NCBI GenBank assembly: GCA_963783945.1
Contig: CAWAPS010000002.1
Location: forward strand, 1,183,770-1,247,769
Direction of reading: 5' to 3'
DNA from: CAWAPS01 sp963783945
GTDB taxonomy: Bacteria > Actinomycetota > Acidimicrobiia > Acidimicrobiales > Palsa-688
Length of the DNA: 64,000 bases
The notes under the pieces were generated by a model. The model was not told the DNA's origin, ran no database searches, and saw only the letters and a list, made by a program, of their open reading frames with translations. A program made the translations under genes and the position numbers. Each line of letters begins with the position of its first letter. Positions within the stretch are counted from its first letter, which is position 1. Positions 53,801 through 62,794 of this stretch are shown here, in pieces.

Positions 53801-55042
53801 TCAGGCGGCCCGTGGCGCGACGACATCATGCACCGCGGGCCCGATCTGTTCGGCGATCGGCTGCAGCTTGGCTAGGTCGAGTTTGTAGGCCTGGACTGCG
53901 TTGCCGCCGAGGATCTTGCGGACTTCGTGCTCCGGGACGCCTTGGAGCACGTCGCGGATGTTGTCTATCGGCGTGAGCCAGTCCGACGACTCTATGTGAG
54001 GGAAGTCCCACCCCCACATCATCTTGTCGATGCCGATAGCGTGGCGATAGGCGATCTCTGGCTTCCGCACCAGACTTGAGCCGATCCAGCATTGCCGCGC
54101 GAAGTATTCGCTTGGCTTCATCGTGAGCTGCTTCCGTTCGCTGTACGCGAACTTAGGGTCAGCCGCCATCGCGTCCATCCACATGAGCTTCTCGGGCACC
54201 CAAGCGGACCCTTGTTCTGTCAGCACCAGCTTCAGGTTGGGATGACGTTCGAATACGCCGCTCAAGGTAAGGAACCACAGCGGCCGGTGCGGCCAATCTG
54301 TGCACTCCATAGCGTACAGAATCGGCCCATCCTCGCCCTCGCCGTAATATGGGCACCCCGAGCCGGTATGGCTGTGGATCGGCATGTCGAGCTCCTCGCA
54401 CGTCGCCCACAGCGGCTCTAGGCTCGGATGGTTCCAGAACGGCTCCGTGAGGTTGTAGTAGACGAGCGGCAACAGCACGCCACCGCCGATCCCGTGCTCC
54501 TTGGCCCACCTCACCTGCTCGACCGCGCCATCAACGTCGGCGAGACTTCCGACCAGGGCCAAGCCCAGCAGCCGGTCGGGGGCAGACGAGCAGTAGTCCG
54601 CCAGCCAACGGTTGTACGCCCGCGCACCCGCCAGCTTCAACTCCGGGGAGTACTCCTTTTCCCACGGCCGGTTGTGCTCACGGGCGAACCACAAGAAAGG
54701 CGGCGAGTTCGCCGACTGGTCGTCCGGAAACAACACGTCCGCCACCAGCCCATCCGCATCCAGCGACCGCAGCCGGCTCGCCGCGTTCCATGTGCCCTCA
54801 GCTCCTTCGCCGACCTTCTCGTTGCGAAGCCACTCCCGCTTGTAAGCCTCTGACAAAGTCTCGGGGATACCACCGTCCTTCGGTTGTGTCGCCATCCACA
54901 ACGGCACGTACTGTGACAGCCAGTCGTCGAAGTCGTTGCTGTACCCCGGGTCGACATAATCCCGATACTCCGCGACCGGAGCTCCGACGTGGCCATCCGA
55001 CGAGATGATCATCAAACGGTCCGGCGATCTTTCATTCGTCAT
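53801..55042 (-). CDS. Amidohydrolase-2 family protein C
   Basis: A 413-residue amidohydrolase_2 protein when started at ATG 55042 (MTNERSPDRLMIISSDGHVG), which has GAAAGGGGAG upstream. SSDGHVGAP holds the Asp-x-His metal site (Asp 16, His 18); PIHSHTGSG gives further histidines on a mid-barrel strand, LVLTEQGSAWVPEKL and MWGWDFPHIESSDW carry the remaining ligands. It belongs to a third subgroup, distant from A and B. No KstR2-like palindrome is in front of it, so it may be a separate acquisition. Substrate unknown. Confidence 0.85.
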   Translation of the reverse strand: MTNERSPDRLMIISSDGHVGAPVAEYRDYVDPGYSNDFDDWLSQYVPLWMATQPKDGGIPETLSEAYKREWLRNEKVGEGAEGTWNAASRLRSLDADGLVADVLFPDDQSANSPPFLWFAREHNRPWEKEYSPELKLAGARAYNRWLADYCSSAPDRLLGLALVGSLADVDGAVEQVRWAKEHGIGGGVLLPLVYYNLTEPFWNHPSLEPLWATCEELDMPIHSHTGSGCPYYGEGEDGPILYAMECTDWPHRPLWFLTLSGVFERHPNLKLVLTEQGSAWVPEKLMWMDAMAADPKFAYSERKQLTMKPSEYFARQCWIGSSLVRKPEIAYRHAIGIDKMMWGWDFPHIESSDWLTPIDNIRDVLQGVPEHEVRKILGGNAVQAYKLDLAKLQPIAEQIGPAVHDVVAPRAA

Positions 55043-55230
55043 AAATCGGCTCCCCTTTCGGCCGGTTCCTCTTCCCCTACCCCTACCCCACGGTAGTTCT
55101 TCGATCAGACAGGTGCCACTGCCCACGCCAGACGGACCGCCGGTGGCTCGGGAGAAACGCTTTCCCTGCCTTCGGCTTGGAGCACGGTCGAGCGACTTGT
55201 GCCAGCCCTCAGTCGGGCGCCTTCATCTGC

Positions 55231-55362
55231 TCAATTACGACTCCCCGACGGGCGCGCCCGCTCGGTTATCTGTGGGTTGTGGAACTCCCTCACCTGCCAG
55301 ATCCGCCCTTCGCGGAAGCGGTACACCCCCATGTGGCACGGCCGGCGAACCCGATGCCCTCC
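55231..55362 (-). pseudogene. SnoaL-like C-terminal fragment next to IS21
   Basis: HMGVYRFREGRIWQVREFHN followed by a polar tail is the typical end of a SnoaL-like protein. It starts exactly at the IS21 end. On the other side of the element the minus strand continues EEGIGFAGRATW-type sequence in a shifted phase across the duplicated CCTCC, so the element seems to have inserted into, or beside, an already damaged gene. Confidence 0.45.
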
Positions 55363-55790
55363 TGAGCATTCCAGCGAAAAAGACCACCTGTTCCGGCTGA
55401 GTGTGACCACCTGTTCCGGGTGAAAGTGACCGGGGTGGGGGCGTTGGCGCCGCTGGTTGGGTTGGTGATCTCCTTTCGTTGGTCTTGTTCTACATGATCG
55501 TGGTCGGCGGGTGTGTTCTTTGCGGGTGCTGGGTCTGGCCGGACGGTCAAGCTTTTGGTGGGCGGACAGGGGGACTGGGTGGTGGGCGGACTGAACGGGT
55601 CGGAGGTGGATGGGATTGTGTTCACCGTCCGGCACTGAGCCAGTGGGCGGAGCTGGCGGGCTTCGACTGTTGGGGGTAGGGGCTTGGGCGGGCTGGTCGC
55701 TGGGAGATGAGGCCGGCTGGTCGGCGTCGGCGGTCAGTGTCTCGATGAGAGTCGAGCAGGCGGCGAGGATGACGATGAGAGCCAGGGGGT

Positions 55791-56537
55791 TCATTGCTCG
55801 GCGGGATCGGTTTGGCGGCGGCGCATGGAGGGGCCTTTGAGAGCGATGCGGTGTGAGGCTTGGCAGAGCCGATCCAAGATGGCTTCGCCCAGGGTGGGGT
55901 CGGCCATGGCGGCCAGCCACTTCTCGACTGGCATCTGGCTGGCGATGAGGGTGGCGCGCCGCTCGGCGCGGTCTTCTATGACCTCGAGCAGATCCCGGCA
56001 GACCTCGACCGGAGCGGGGGTGAGCAGGAAGTCGTCGAGGACCAGTAGCGAAACGCGGGCCACGCCGGCCAGGATGCGCACGTAGCGCCCGTCGGCGCGG
56101 CCTCGGGCCAGGTCGTCGGCCAGACGTGGAGTGCGCAGGTAGAGGGCGGTGTGGCCTTGTCGTAGGGCGGCGTTGGCTAGAGCGCAGGCCAGGAAGCTCT
56201 TGCCGCATCCGGTGGCCCCGGTGATGAGCACGTTCTGTCCCCGGGTGACCCAGCCGGCGCCGACCAAAGAAGCGATGACGGAGCGGTCGATGCCTCGGGG
56301 GGAGCGGAAGTCGATGTCCTCGATGGCGGCCGGGTAGCGCAACTTGGCTTCTTTGAGACGCCGGGCCAGCCGGCGGGAGTCGCGGGCGTCGGCCTCGGCG
56401 TCGGCGAGCAGCCCCAGGCGGTCCTCGAAGGCCAGCTCGGCGAAGGTCCCCGGCGTCTCGAGCTGGTGGGTGAGCCCGACGGCCATTGCCCCCAGCCCGA
56501 GCGCTTCGAGCTTGGCGATGGTGGGATTTATGAGCAC
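55791..56537 (-). CDS. istB: IS21 helper ATPase IstB
   Basis: A 248-residue AAA+ ATPase. The N-terminal LTHQLETPGTFAELAFEDRL and LKEAKLRYPAAIEDIDFRSP are the IstB lead domain; GATGCGKSFLACAL is Walker A, SLLVLDDFLLTP Walker B, and LIASQMPVEKW sensor I. GTG 56537 overlaps the end of istA by 10 bases, so translation is coupled. It forms the multimer that selects and bends target DNA for IstA. The open frame extends further upstream, but that part is a shadow of istA. Confidence 0.9.
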   Translation of the reverse strand: MLINPTIAKLEALGLGAMAVGLTHQLETPGTFAELAFEDRLGLLADAEADARDSRRLARRLKEAKLRYPAAIEDIDFRSPRGIDRSVIASLVGAGWVTRGQNVLITGATGCGKSFLACALANAALRQGHTALYLRTPRLADDLARGRADGRYVRILAGVARVSLLVLDDFLLTPAPVEVCRDLLEVIEDRAERRATLIASQMPVEKWLAAMADPTLGEAILDRLCQASHRIALKGPSMRRRQTDPAEQ

Positions 56538-58099
56538 TGCTCGCCCTCCTCGGCGTAGTAGCCCGCTCCTCGCAGGTTGTCGTGGCTGGGCGGCACCGGC
56601 ACGAGCTGGGTTCGGGGCAGGGGGAGCCGGTCGAGGCCCTCGGCCAGGATGGACTTGACCGAGCTGTAGCTGATCGCTCCCGAGGCCACCGCCCGGGCGC
56701 AGGCCGCCTCGAAGCGTTCGGGCCCGTAGCGTCGGGCCAGGCCCATGATGCCCATGCCGGCCCGGTAGGCGTGCTCGGGGTGGGGTCGGCCGGCCAGGAG
56801 CTGCTCCATCAACTCCGCCGCCGATCCCGACGTCGACGCCGCCCAGTCGATCAGACGTTGTGGGCTCCACTCCAGATGGGCCCGATGCGACTCGGGCATG
56901 TGGGCCGGGTCGGTGACATAGCGGCGCCGGCCGTGGTCGCGGGGGTGGCTGGCGATGCGGTTGGCGTCTTTGAACACCTCGACGGTGTTCGAGGTGAGCC
57001 GGAGTTCCACCTTGTGGCGGCTGTAGCGGAACGGGACCGAGTAGAAATGTCCGTCGCCGGTATCGACGTGATAGTCGAGGTGCACTTTGGCCTTGCGCCA
57101 CCGGGCGAGCTCGTAACGCCCGGCCGGCAGCGGCCGCAAAAACGGGCGTTCCAGCTCGGCGAACAGCTCTGCCCGGGAGGTCGGCTCACCCCGGAACGCC
57201 CGGGCGTTGAGCTTGCCCACCTGGGCGGCGATGGCCTCGTTCAGCTCGGCCCGGGAGTAGAAGCTTCGGTTGCGAAGCGGGGCCAAAACCCACCGCTGCA
57301 CCGTCATCACTCCAGATTCGGCGGCGGCCTTGTCCCGCGGTTTTCCCGGCCTGGCCGGCAACACCACCGTGTCGTAGTGGCGGGCCGCCTCGGCGTAGGA
57401 CGGGTTGATCTCCGGGTCGTAGTAGCAGGCCTTGGTCACCCCGGCCTTCAGATTGTCCGGGACGGTGATCTCAGCGACCCCCCCATAGAACTCCCAGGCG
57501 TGCACGTGCGCCATCAACCAACACTCCAGCTGCTGGGATGCACAGGCCTCGACATAGATCATCCCCGAAGCGCCCAGCACCGAGACGAACACCTCGTCGC
57601 GATGAACCTCGCCACTGACCGAGTCGACCCACGCCGGGGCCTTGTCGCCGCAGAAATCGACAAACATCCGCTCCCCGCCGGCGTAGGACAGGCGCATGAC
57701 CACGTCCTGGCCGCCCAACCACTGGCTGTAGTGGTGACAGAACCGGCTGTAACGCCAGCCGTCGGGGTTGGACTCTTTCCACTCCAGCCACAACAGCCGC
57801 AGCGTCACATGGCAGTCCTTGCGCTTCAGCTCTTTATGGACAGCCCGCCAGTCCGGGACCGGCCGCGCAGCGGCTGGGACCACCACCGGCGGCGGGAACA
57901 AGGCGGCATCGAGAGCCTCGCCGGTCATGGCCTCGGGCAACGGCCAGCGCAGCCCGGCCCTCTCGGCGCGCCACACATACTCGCGCACCGCCGTCTTCGA
58001 CATCGCGGTGCTCGCCGCGATCTGACGTTGCGACAGGCCCTGCGCGTCCAAGCGCAACACCTCAATGATCTTTCTCATCGGTAGCTTCTTTCTGGGCAC
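56528..58099 (-). CDS. istA: IS21 transposase IstA
   Basis: A 523-residue IS21 transposase started at GTG 58099. N-terminal HTH KIIEVLRLDAQGLSQRQIAA; the rve-type catalytic core has the first Asp in ERMFVDFCGDKAPAW, the second in EITVPDNLKAG, and the Glu in KAAAESGVMTVQRW; a beta-barrel part with GRRRYVTDPAHMPESHRAHL follows. Length and motifs are those of an active member. It acts with IstB in copy-out or cut-and-paste transposition. Confidence 0.9.
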   Translation of the reverse strand: MPRKKLPMRKIIEVLRLDAQGLSQRQIAASTAMSKTAVREYVWRAERAGLRWPLPEAMTGEALDAALFPPPVVVPAAARPVPDWRAVHKELKRKDCHVTLRLLWLEWKESNPDGWRYSRFCHHYSQWLGGQDVVMRLSYAGGERMFVDFCGDKAPAWVDSVSGEVHRDEVFVSVLGASGMIYVEACASQQLECWLMAHVHAWEFYGGVAEITVPDNLKAGVTKACYYDPEINPSYAEAARHYDTVVLPARPGKPRDKAAAESGVMTVQRWVLAPLRNRSFYSRAELNEAIAAQVGKLNARAFRGEPTSRAELFAELERPFLRPLPAGRYELARWRKAKVHLDYHVDTGDGHFYSVPFRYSRHKVELRLTSNTVEVFKDANRIASHPRDHGRRRYVTDPAHMPESHRAHLEWSPQRLIDWAASTSGSAAELMEQLLAGRPHPEHAYRAGMGIMGLARRYGPERFEAACARAVASGAISYSSVKSILAEGLDRLPLPRTQLVPVPPSHDNLRGAGYYAEEGEQCS

Positions 58100-58379
58100 C
58101 CCGGTCCTTCCTGGTCGAACAGCTCGCAAGCCGTCGAGTCAAGAAAGCCGGGGGCCCGACCTTGGTGGATACTCCAAGGCGCTACCGCCCCCTCCGGCCC
58201 AGCCGACACAGGTGGTCGGAAACAGCCGGAACCAATGGTCACTTACCCCCGGACACAGTGGTCTTTTTCCGCCGGAATCAGTGGTCGCTTTCAGCTGGGC
58301 TGCTCACCTCCTCTATGTCTTTTCGGAAAGGGACACCCCCGCACTACTCGGACTGGAGGATATGGGTCTGGCTCCCGGC

Positions 58380-58653
58380 CCGAACCGCAGCCGGGTTGCC
58401 CAAGCTGAACTTCCAGGATCTCAAGCACAGCGGCGGCACGGCCTTGCTAGACGAGGGCGTGAACATCAAGACGGCACTTGGCTGGATCGGCTGCGCCAAC
58501 CCTCGGACGACCCTGGCCGTCTACCCGCCCAAACGACGATCGAGGCGGATCGAGACGCCACTGACCGGCTCGTCCATCGTTTTCCGCCCGCGGGATGGAC
58601 GCGGGATGATAGCCGCACCCACCCGGCCCCAGCCAGACGTGCATGAGCCTTGA
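58380..58653 (+). pseudogene. Tyrosine integrase, C-terminal fragment
   Basis: LPKLNFQDLKHSGGTALLDE, VNIKTALGWIGCANPRTTLA and VYPPKRR correspond to the last catalytic block of an actinobacterial integrase: HxxR is altered to LKHSG, the GH to IGCANP, and the nucleophile Tyr remains in AVYPP. The end RPRDGRGMIAAPTRP is typical. The first three quarters of the gene are gone, probably through the event that also placed IS21 nearby. Its stop lies 16 bases before the right tRNA-derived repeat, the classical int-att arrangement. Confidence 0.75.
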
Positions 58654-58668
58654 CCTGCGGCTTTACCA

Positions 58669-58714
58669 GTGGGGCTAGGTGGAATCGAACCACCGACCTC
58701 AGCATTATCAGTGC
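58669..58714 (-). repeat. Putative attachment site, right copy (3' half of tRNA-Ile)
   Basis: Identical over 46 bases to 21281-21326 and in the same orientation; reads on the minus strand as anticodon arm (GAT), variable loop, T-arm and acceptor 3' strand of tRNA-Ile. Bases beyond both edges differ completely between the copies, so 46 bp is the exact shared core. No 5' tRNA half adjoins. Confidence 0.8.
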
Positions 58715-59152
58715 AGTTGTCCCGCCCGACAGAATGGTGGCCTGACCTGGCAGTTTGTGCCTCTGGAAGCGTCTGGAATTCCGCTTCGTGACCCACACGT
58801 GACCCACCGACCTCGAAATCACGGAGAAAGCGAAGCCGGCGCCGACCAGCTGCAGGCTCGGACCTGACTACGTCCGCAAACCGGCGATAGAGGACGCGAG
58901 CCGACCGCGATTCTGGGATGCCCGGGAGCGACGTTCTGGGCGAGTCTACGGCGCTCGTCGTCGACGAGCTGGCTCGAGCACAACACCGTCGATCTGGCGC
59001 GCTTCGGGCCTCGACGGCGCGCTCGTCTCGGATGCAGACCCCCCCGATTGCCGGGATGAAAAGGGCCGGTCTGAACCGCAGGTCGGCAGCGACGACGTGT
59101 TGGCTGCGTGGGTCTTGAGCGATGTGAGTCGTGGCCGCTCGCGGAGTACGTC
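58715..59152. other. Region without a recognisable gene
   Basis: Open frames here lack motifs and ribosome sites. Nothing recognisable between the right att-like repeat and the end of the hydrolase gene. Confidence 0.45.
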
Positions 59153-59974
59153 CTACTCGCCCCTGATGAACTCAAGAAGGTCGGCGTTTATTTTGCCGGG
59201 ATCGACGATCGCAATTCCGTGGGAGCCTCCGGGATACACTTTCAAGATCGTGTGAGGAACGATTGTTGGCACAGCCTTGCCGGTCGGCGCTATCGGCACG
59301 ATCTGGTCGTCTTCACAGTGGATGACGAGCAACGGGACGTCGCACTTGGCTATGTCGTCGGTGTAGTCAATTTGCCAGCTGTAGGTCGTGTCGTACTGAG
59401 CCCTGGCGCCTCCCAACAAACCTTGGAACCAAAACAAGTCACGCATGCCCTGGGTGGCAGTGGAACCCGGTCGGTTCGCGCCGAAGAAAGGTTCGGACAA
59501 GCCCTGGAAGAACGTCGAGCGATCGTTTGCCACTCCGGCGCGGATGCTGTCAATCACCGCAACGGGCGCGCCGTCAGGGTTGGTGTCGCTCTGCGTCATG
59601 TTGGGAACAATCGAGTCCTGAAGGACCATCTTGGCGAGCCGTGAAGTGCCATGTCGCGAGATGTAGCGGGCAAGTTCACCACCGCCAGTGGAGTGCCCCA
59701 CGAGGACGACATCGTGCAGGTCGAGGGCGGTGATGAGGTTGTCCAAGTCGTCGGCCCAGGTGTCGACGTCATTGCCGAAACCCGGCTGGTCGGAGTAGCC
59801 GTTGCCACGCCGGTCGTGCGCGATCGTGCGGTAACCCTGAGCGTTGAAAAACAGCATCTGGGCTTCCCACGCTGCCCCGGTCAACGGCCAGCCGTGCGAA
59901 AAGACGATGGGGTCCCCCGTGCCCCAGTCGCGATAGTAGATGGAGGTCCCGTCAGAGCTTGTAATCGTCGGCAT
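59153..59974 (-). CDS. Alpha/beta hydrolase, non-heme chloroperoxidase type
   Basis: A 273-residue cofactor-free haloperoxidase/arylesterase-like protein. YYRDWGTGDPIVFSHGWPLT and AHDRRGNGYSDQP are the family's hallmark segments; VGHSTGGGELARY gives nucleophile Ser 95, HCEDDQIVPI the acid and YPGGSHGI the histidine. In this family perhydrolysis of acids supports halogenation in vitro; the natural role is usually ester or lactone hydrolysis. ATG 59974. Monocistronic, outside the island. Confidence 0.9.
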   Translation of the reverse strand: MPTITSSDGTSIYYRDWGTGDPIVFSHGWPLTGAAWEAQMLFFNAQGYRTIAHDRRGNGYSDQPGFGNDVDTWADDLDNLITALDLHDVVLVGHSTGGGELARYISRHGTSRLAKMVLQDSIVPNMTQSDTNPDGAPVAVIDSIRAGVANDRSTFFQGLSEPFFGANRPGSTATQGMRDLFWFQGLLGGARAQYDTTYSWQIDYTDDIAKCDVPLLVIHCEDDQIVPIAPTGKAVPTIVPHTILKVYPGGSHGIAIVDPGKINADLLEFIRGE

Positions 59975-60199
59975 TGATAGTCCCTAACGTTGATCGAAAA
60001 TGTGCTACGTAGAACTCTTAGCCCCGAGGCGCAGACAACGCAAACTACTGAATCGACGTTCCCGGCCGGAAATCGCCTACCGACCTGGATCCCAGTGAAC
60101 CCTCCTGGTTCTCAACCCAGCCTAAGTCAGCGGACGGGTCCCTTCAACAGCGCAGTCGGCCATGATCGTTCGGCTGACTGAGCGGGACGCAGGTCCGCT
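59975..60199. other. Upstream region of the chloroperoxidase gene
   Basis: No gene; would contain the promoter of the minus-strand hydrolase. No clear -10/-35 pair or operator recognised. Confidence 0.4.
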
Positions 60200-60355
60200 T
60201 CCCCGGGTCAGGAACCGGAACCCGCCCGACGGGCCCCGGTACGCGGAGCCGGCGGGTCGGCGATCGGACGGACGCTCGCCAGCAACCGGGCCGTCGCCGC
60301 GCCGACACCTTACCGACGCCCCGGTGACGAGAACGACCTACCCCCTGACGTCCAT
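60200..60355 (-). pseudogene. Possible SDR N-terminal scrap
   Basis: ATG near 60352 reads MDVRG, an in-frame TAG, then VVLVTGAS, the start of an SDR glycine loop; shifting frame gives ATARLLASVRPIADPP, like the following helix. Only about 50 codons and several breaks; low confidence. Confidence 0.3.
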
Positions 60356-61019
60356 AGCGTCTCTCCTCCCCTCATCGTCCGACAACCAACCCGCCCGGAC
60401 CGCAATATCCACGCTGACCGATCGGGGGACGAGCCGATTCGACAGGGTTCATACGGCCCACACAGCTCGCTACACCATCTGACAGCAACTAGCCGGTGAG
60501 GGATCGCTGACTGGGCATCCTGTCCACTGCAGGGCTACTCCTTCGAGGGCGTGAAGCCGAGAATCTACGTCGATCATGGAATCACCAAGCTTCAGGTCGT
60601 CCAGGTTGGCATCGAACCCATACCCGAGCCGAGCGTTCGATCTCGCGTGCGCCGACGGCAGGAAGGCTCTCGCCAAAGACGCGACCGAGTCGGCGGTCGG
60701 CTGGCCGCGCCGCATCCCCTCTGCCGCCGGCCGGAGGAGCGCAGAATATCGCCCGGGAGCCGGCGATCAGGGTCGCGCGGCCAGCGCGGATCGGGGACTC
60801 TCTGCAACGTGATTATGGGCGAGCCGTCGGCGTTCACCCCGGACGTCTGGGCCCGTGGGCATCACCATCGATCCGGACTGCCGCTGATTGCCACTGCGGC
60901 CGCCGCGTCGATGTTCCAGATCAGACGCGATGCGTCGGGGTCTGCGTCTAGTCTCGAGGGGTCAGGGAGCGAGAGGCTCGGATGTTGTGGTCCGGTCCGT
61001 GATACCGCTTCGACTGTGG
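60356..61019. other. Region without a recognisable gene
   Basis: Several overlapping frames on both strands are open up to 250 codons but are arginine-rich and motif-free. A minus-strand piece at 60470-60620 (FDANLDDLKLGDSMIDVDSR) is more protein-like but unrecognised and has no ribosome site. Confidence 0.4.
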
Positions 61020-61967
61020 TCAGTTGTTGGCTCGCTTGGCCACCTGCAGGAACTCGGCGGTGGCGTCCCAGAGCCGGGATTCTCGTTGGGCGTCATTGGC
61101 GAAGAGTTTCACCTGCCGTTGCTTGTCTCGGACGACGAAGGCGCCGTCGCGGAGGTTCGCCCAGCGTTGGTCTAGGGCGATTGACGCCAGCTGTGGTCCG
61201 GACTTGGCCGGGGAGGCGACGCCTGGCAGCCGTTGGATTCCGCGGCCGATGCGCTCGGCTGCGGGACCGGCCTGTCGGGCCAGACCGGTTCCGGGCATAA
61301 CCCCGGGCTCGAAAACCGAGACGTTGATTCCCGCGGGGGCTCGCCGTTGGAGCTCGTGCGCGAAGTAGAGGATCGCGAGCTTGGAGTTGGAGTAGGCGAC
61401 ACCCGCGGCCTTGAGCGAAGGGCGGGTGTCATTGGTGGCGGGTTGCGCCAGGTCGATGGGGTCGCGCCATTGCGCTGGCTGCACCCGGAGGATCTTGCGT
61501 CCGAGGTTGGCATGGTAGGTGTTCGAGCCGACCAGCACGATCCGCGCTGGCGTGGCGAACGAGTCCAGTAGGTCCTCGATGAGCTGTGCGTGGGCGAGAT
61601 AGTTGACCGCGAACGTCAGCTCGTACCCGTCGGCGGAGGCGGTGCGGGTGTCTTTGTTCATCATTCCAGCGTTGGCGATGAGCCCCCGCAGTGGCCGTAC
61701 CTGGCCACTGGCCAGGAGTTCTTTGGTCTTATCGGCCGCCACTCGTACCTGGCTGAGCCGTGACAGGTCGCAGCCGAGAGCCTGCACGTTCGCCCCAGCC
61801 GCTCGGGCCTCGTCAGCCACCGCCACCAGGGCCTCACCCTCCCGTCCGACAAACAGGAGATCAGGTCTTCCCGACGCCGGGCGGTTCGCCATCGCCAACG
61901 CGGTCGCCCAGCCGAGTCCTCCGGTCAGGCCGGTGATCAACACCGCGCCCGGGTTGGTAGTGGTCAC
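61020..61967 (-). CDS. SDR-family oxidoreductase (retinol-dehydrogenase-like)
   Basis: A 315-residue SDR. VLITGLTGGLGWATALAMAN is the cofactor loop; LRGLIANAGMMN holds the NAG motif (ANAG for NNAG, common in this branch), FAVNYLAHAQLIEDLL, the serine strand IVLVGSNTYHAN and YSNSKLAILYF with Tyr/Lys. FEPGVMPGTGLAR follows. The length and ANAG point to the retinol-dehydrogenase/protochlorophyllide-reductase-like branch acting on hydrophobic alcohols. ATG 61967. The SDR at 62693 is 36 bases upstream on the same strand, so they form an operon. Confidence 0.85.
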   Translation of the reverse strand: MTTTNPGAVLITGLTGGLGWATALAMANRPASGRPDLLFVGREGEALVAVADEARAAGANVQALGCDLSRLSQVRVAADKTKELLASGQVRPLRGLIANAGMMNKDTRTASADGYELTFAVNYLAHAQLIEDLLDSFATPARIVLVGSNTYHANLGRKILRVQPAQWRDPIDLAQPATNDTRPSLKAAGVAYSNSKLAILYFAHELQRRAPAGINVSVFEPGVMPGTGLARQAGPAAERIGRGIQRLPGVASPAKSGPQLASIALDQRWANLRDGAFVVRDKQRQVKLFANDAQRESRLWDATAEFLQVAKRANN

Positions 61968-62003
61968 CTGTTTGCCTGCGTTGGAATCCGTTCGGGTTGC
62001 CGT

Positions 62004-62693
62004 CTACCAGGCCAGCTCTACGTCGTCCTCCTGGAAGGTGCCGGTGGGCCCGTCCTTGCCGATCATGGCCATCCGGACGATGACCCGGGCGCTGATCTGG
62101 ACCGGCCGTCCGCCGCTTGTTGCGGGGTCGGTGCCGCCGAGCTCGGTTGCGGTGTAGCCGGGCTCGACGGCGTTGAACTTCACGTCCGGCACGGCTCGGG
62201 CGTACTGCACGGTGAGCATCGAGACGGCGGCCTTGCTGGCGGCGTAGACGATGGCCGAGAAGTGGGAGGCGGGCCGAGACGGCTCGTGGTTCGCCCAGAA
62301 CGAGCCGAGGGCGCTGGAGAGGTTTACCACGACGGGGTTGGCAGACTGCTTCAGTAACGGGAGTGCGGCCTCGGTGACTCGGACGATGCCGACGGCGTTG
62401 GTATCAAATACTTTCACTGCCTCCGGGCCGTTGAGCGCGACCAGTCCGATACCGGCGTTGTTGATAACGACGTCGAGTCCGCCGTCCGCTCCTACGGTCG
62501 CGAAAGCGGCGGCCACGGACGCGTCGTCGGTGACGTCGAGTTGGACGAAGCGGCCGCCGAGCTCCTGTGCGGCGGCCCGGCCGCGCGTCTGGTCGCGGGC
62601 GCCGATCCACACGGTGTGCCCGCCGGCGATGAGCTGGCGGGCCGTCTCCTTACCGAGACCCTTGTTCGCCCCGGTGATCAATGTCGTCGTCAT
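62004..62693 (-). CDS. SDR-family oxidoreductase
   Basis: A 229-residue classical SDR started at ATG 62693. TLITGANKGLGKETARQLIA is the NADP-type loop with a Lys, DVVINNAGIGL, NLSSALGSFWAN and YAASKAAVSML complete the active site, and VEPGYTATEL is the family's PG motif. TGANKGLG-type members are carbonyl-reductase-like. First gene of the SDR pair; divergent from the XRE regulator with 101 bases between start codons, so it is a likely target of that regulator. Confidence 0.9.
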   Translation of the reverse strand: MTTTLITGANKGLGKETARQLIAGGHTVWIGARDQTRGRAAAQELGGRFVQLDVTDDASVAAAFATVGADGGLDVVINNAGIGLVALNGPEAVKVFDTNAVGIVRVTEAALPLLKQSANPVVVNLSSALGSFWANHEPSRPASHFSAIVYAASKAAVSMLTVQYARAVPDVKFNAVEPGYTATELGGTDPATSGGRPVQISARVIVRMAMIGKDGPTGTFQEDDVELAW

Positions 62694-62794
62694 GGTTCCA
62701 GCCTGCGCCATATATCCGCTGGCAGGAAGCGGCCCCGTTGTCATAGGACCGCCAGGGCCACCACAAGCCGCCTCCGGGCTCGCATACTGGAGGT

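Larger units (their letters stand above)
55363..58306 (-). mobile_element. IS21-family insertion sequence (2.94 kb), apparently intact
   Basis: Terminal inverted repeats TGAGCATTCCAGC at 55363 and the complement of TGAGCAGCCCAGC ending at 58306. CCTCC occurs immediately outside both ends (55358-55362 and 58307-58311), a 5-bp target duplication. Inside the ends, several subterminal copies of a GACCACTGTTCCGG-like motif lie at both termini, as IS21 transposase-binding sites do. istA and istB are complete and overlap. This is the freshest element in the window. Confidence 0.9.
21281..58714. mobile_element. Putative 37.4-kb genomic island between tRNA-derived direct repeats
   Basis: The two 46-bp repeats lie in the same orientation 37,388 bases apart. 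A truncated integrase ends 16 bases before the right repeat, the canonical int-att order, and an intact integrase-excisionase pair lies just outside the left repeat. Between them are the catabolic region with its shared operators, transposons, methyltransferases, thiamine genes and a third amidohydrolase. No conjugation or replication genes are visible, so the island is probably immobile by itself now. No intact tRNA-Ile is present at either end, so nested or repeated integrations are likely. Confidence 0.6.

Noticed and set aside
55791..57101. Long istB reading (436 residues)
   Set aside because: The first 190 residues are a shadow of istA in another phase; IstB similarity begins at the GTG at 56537.
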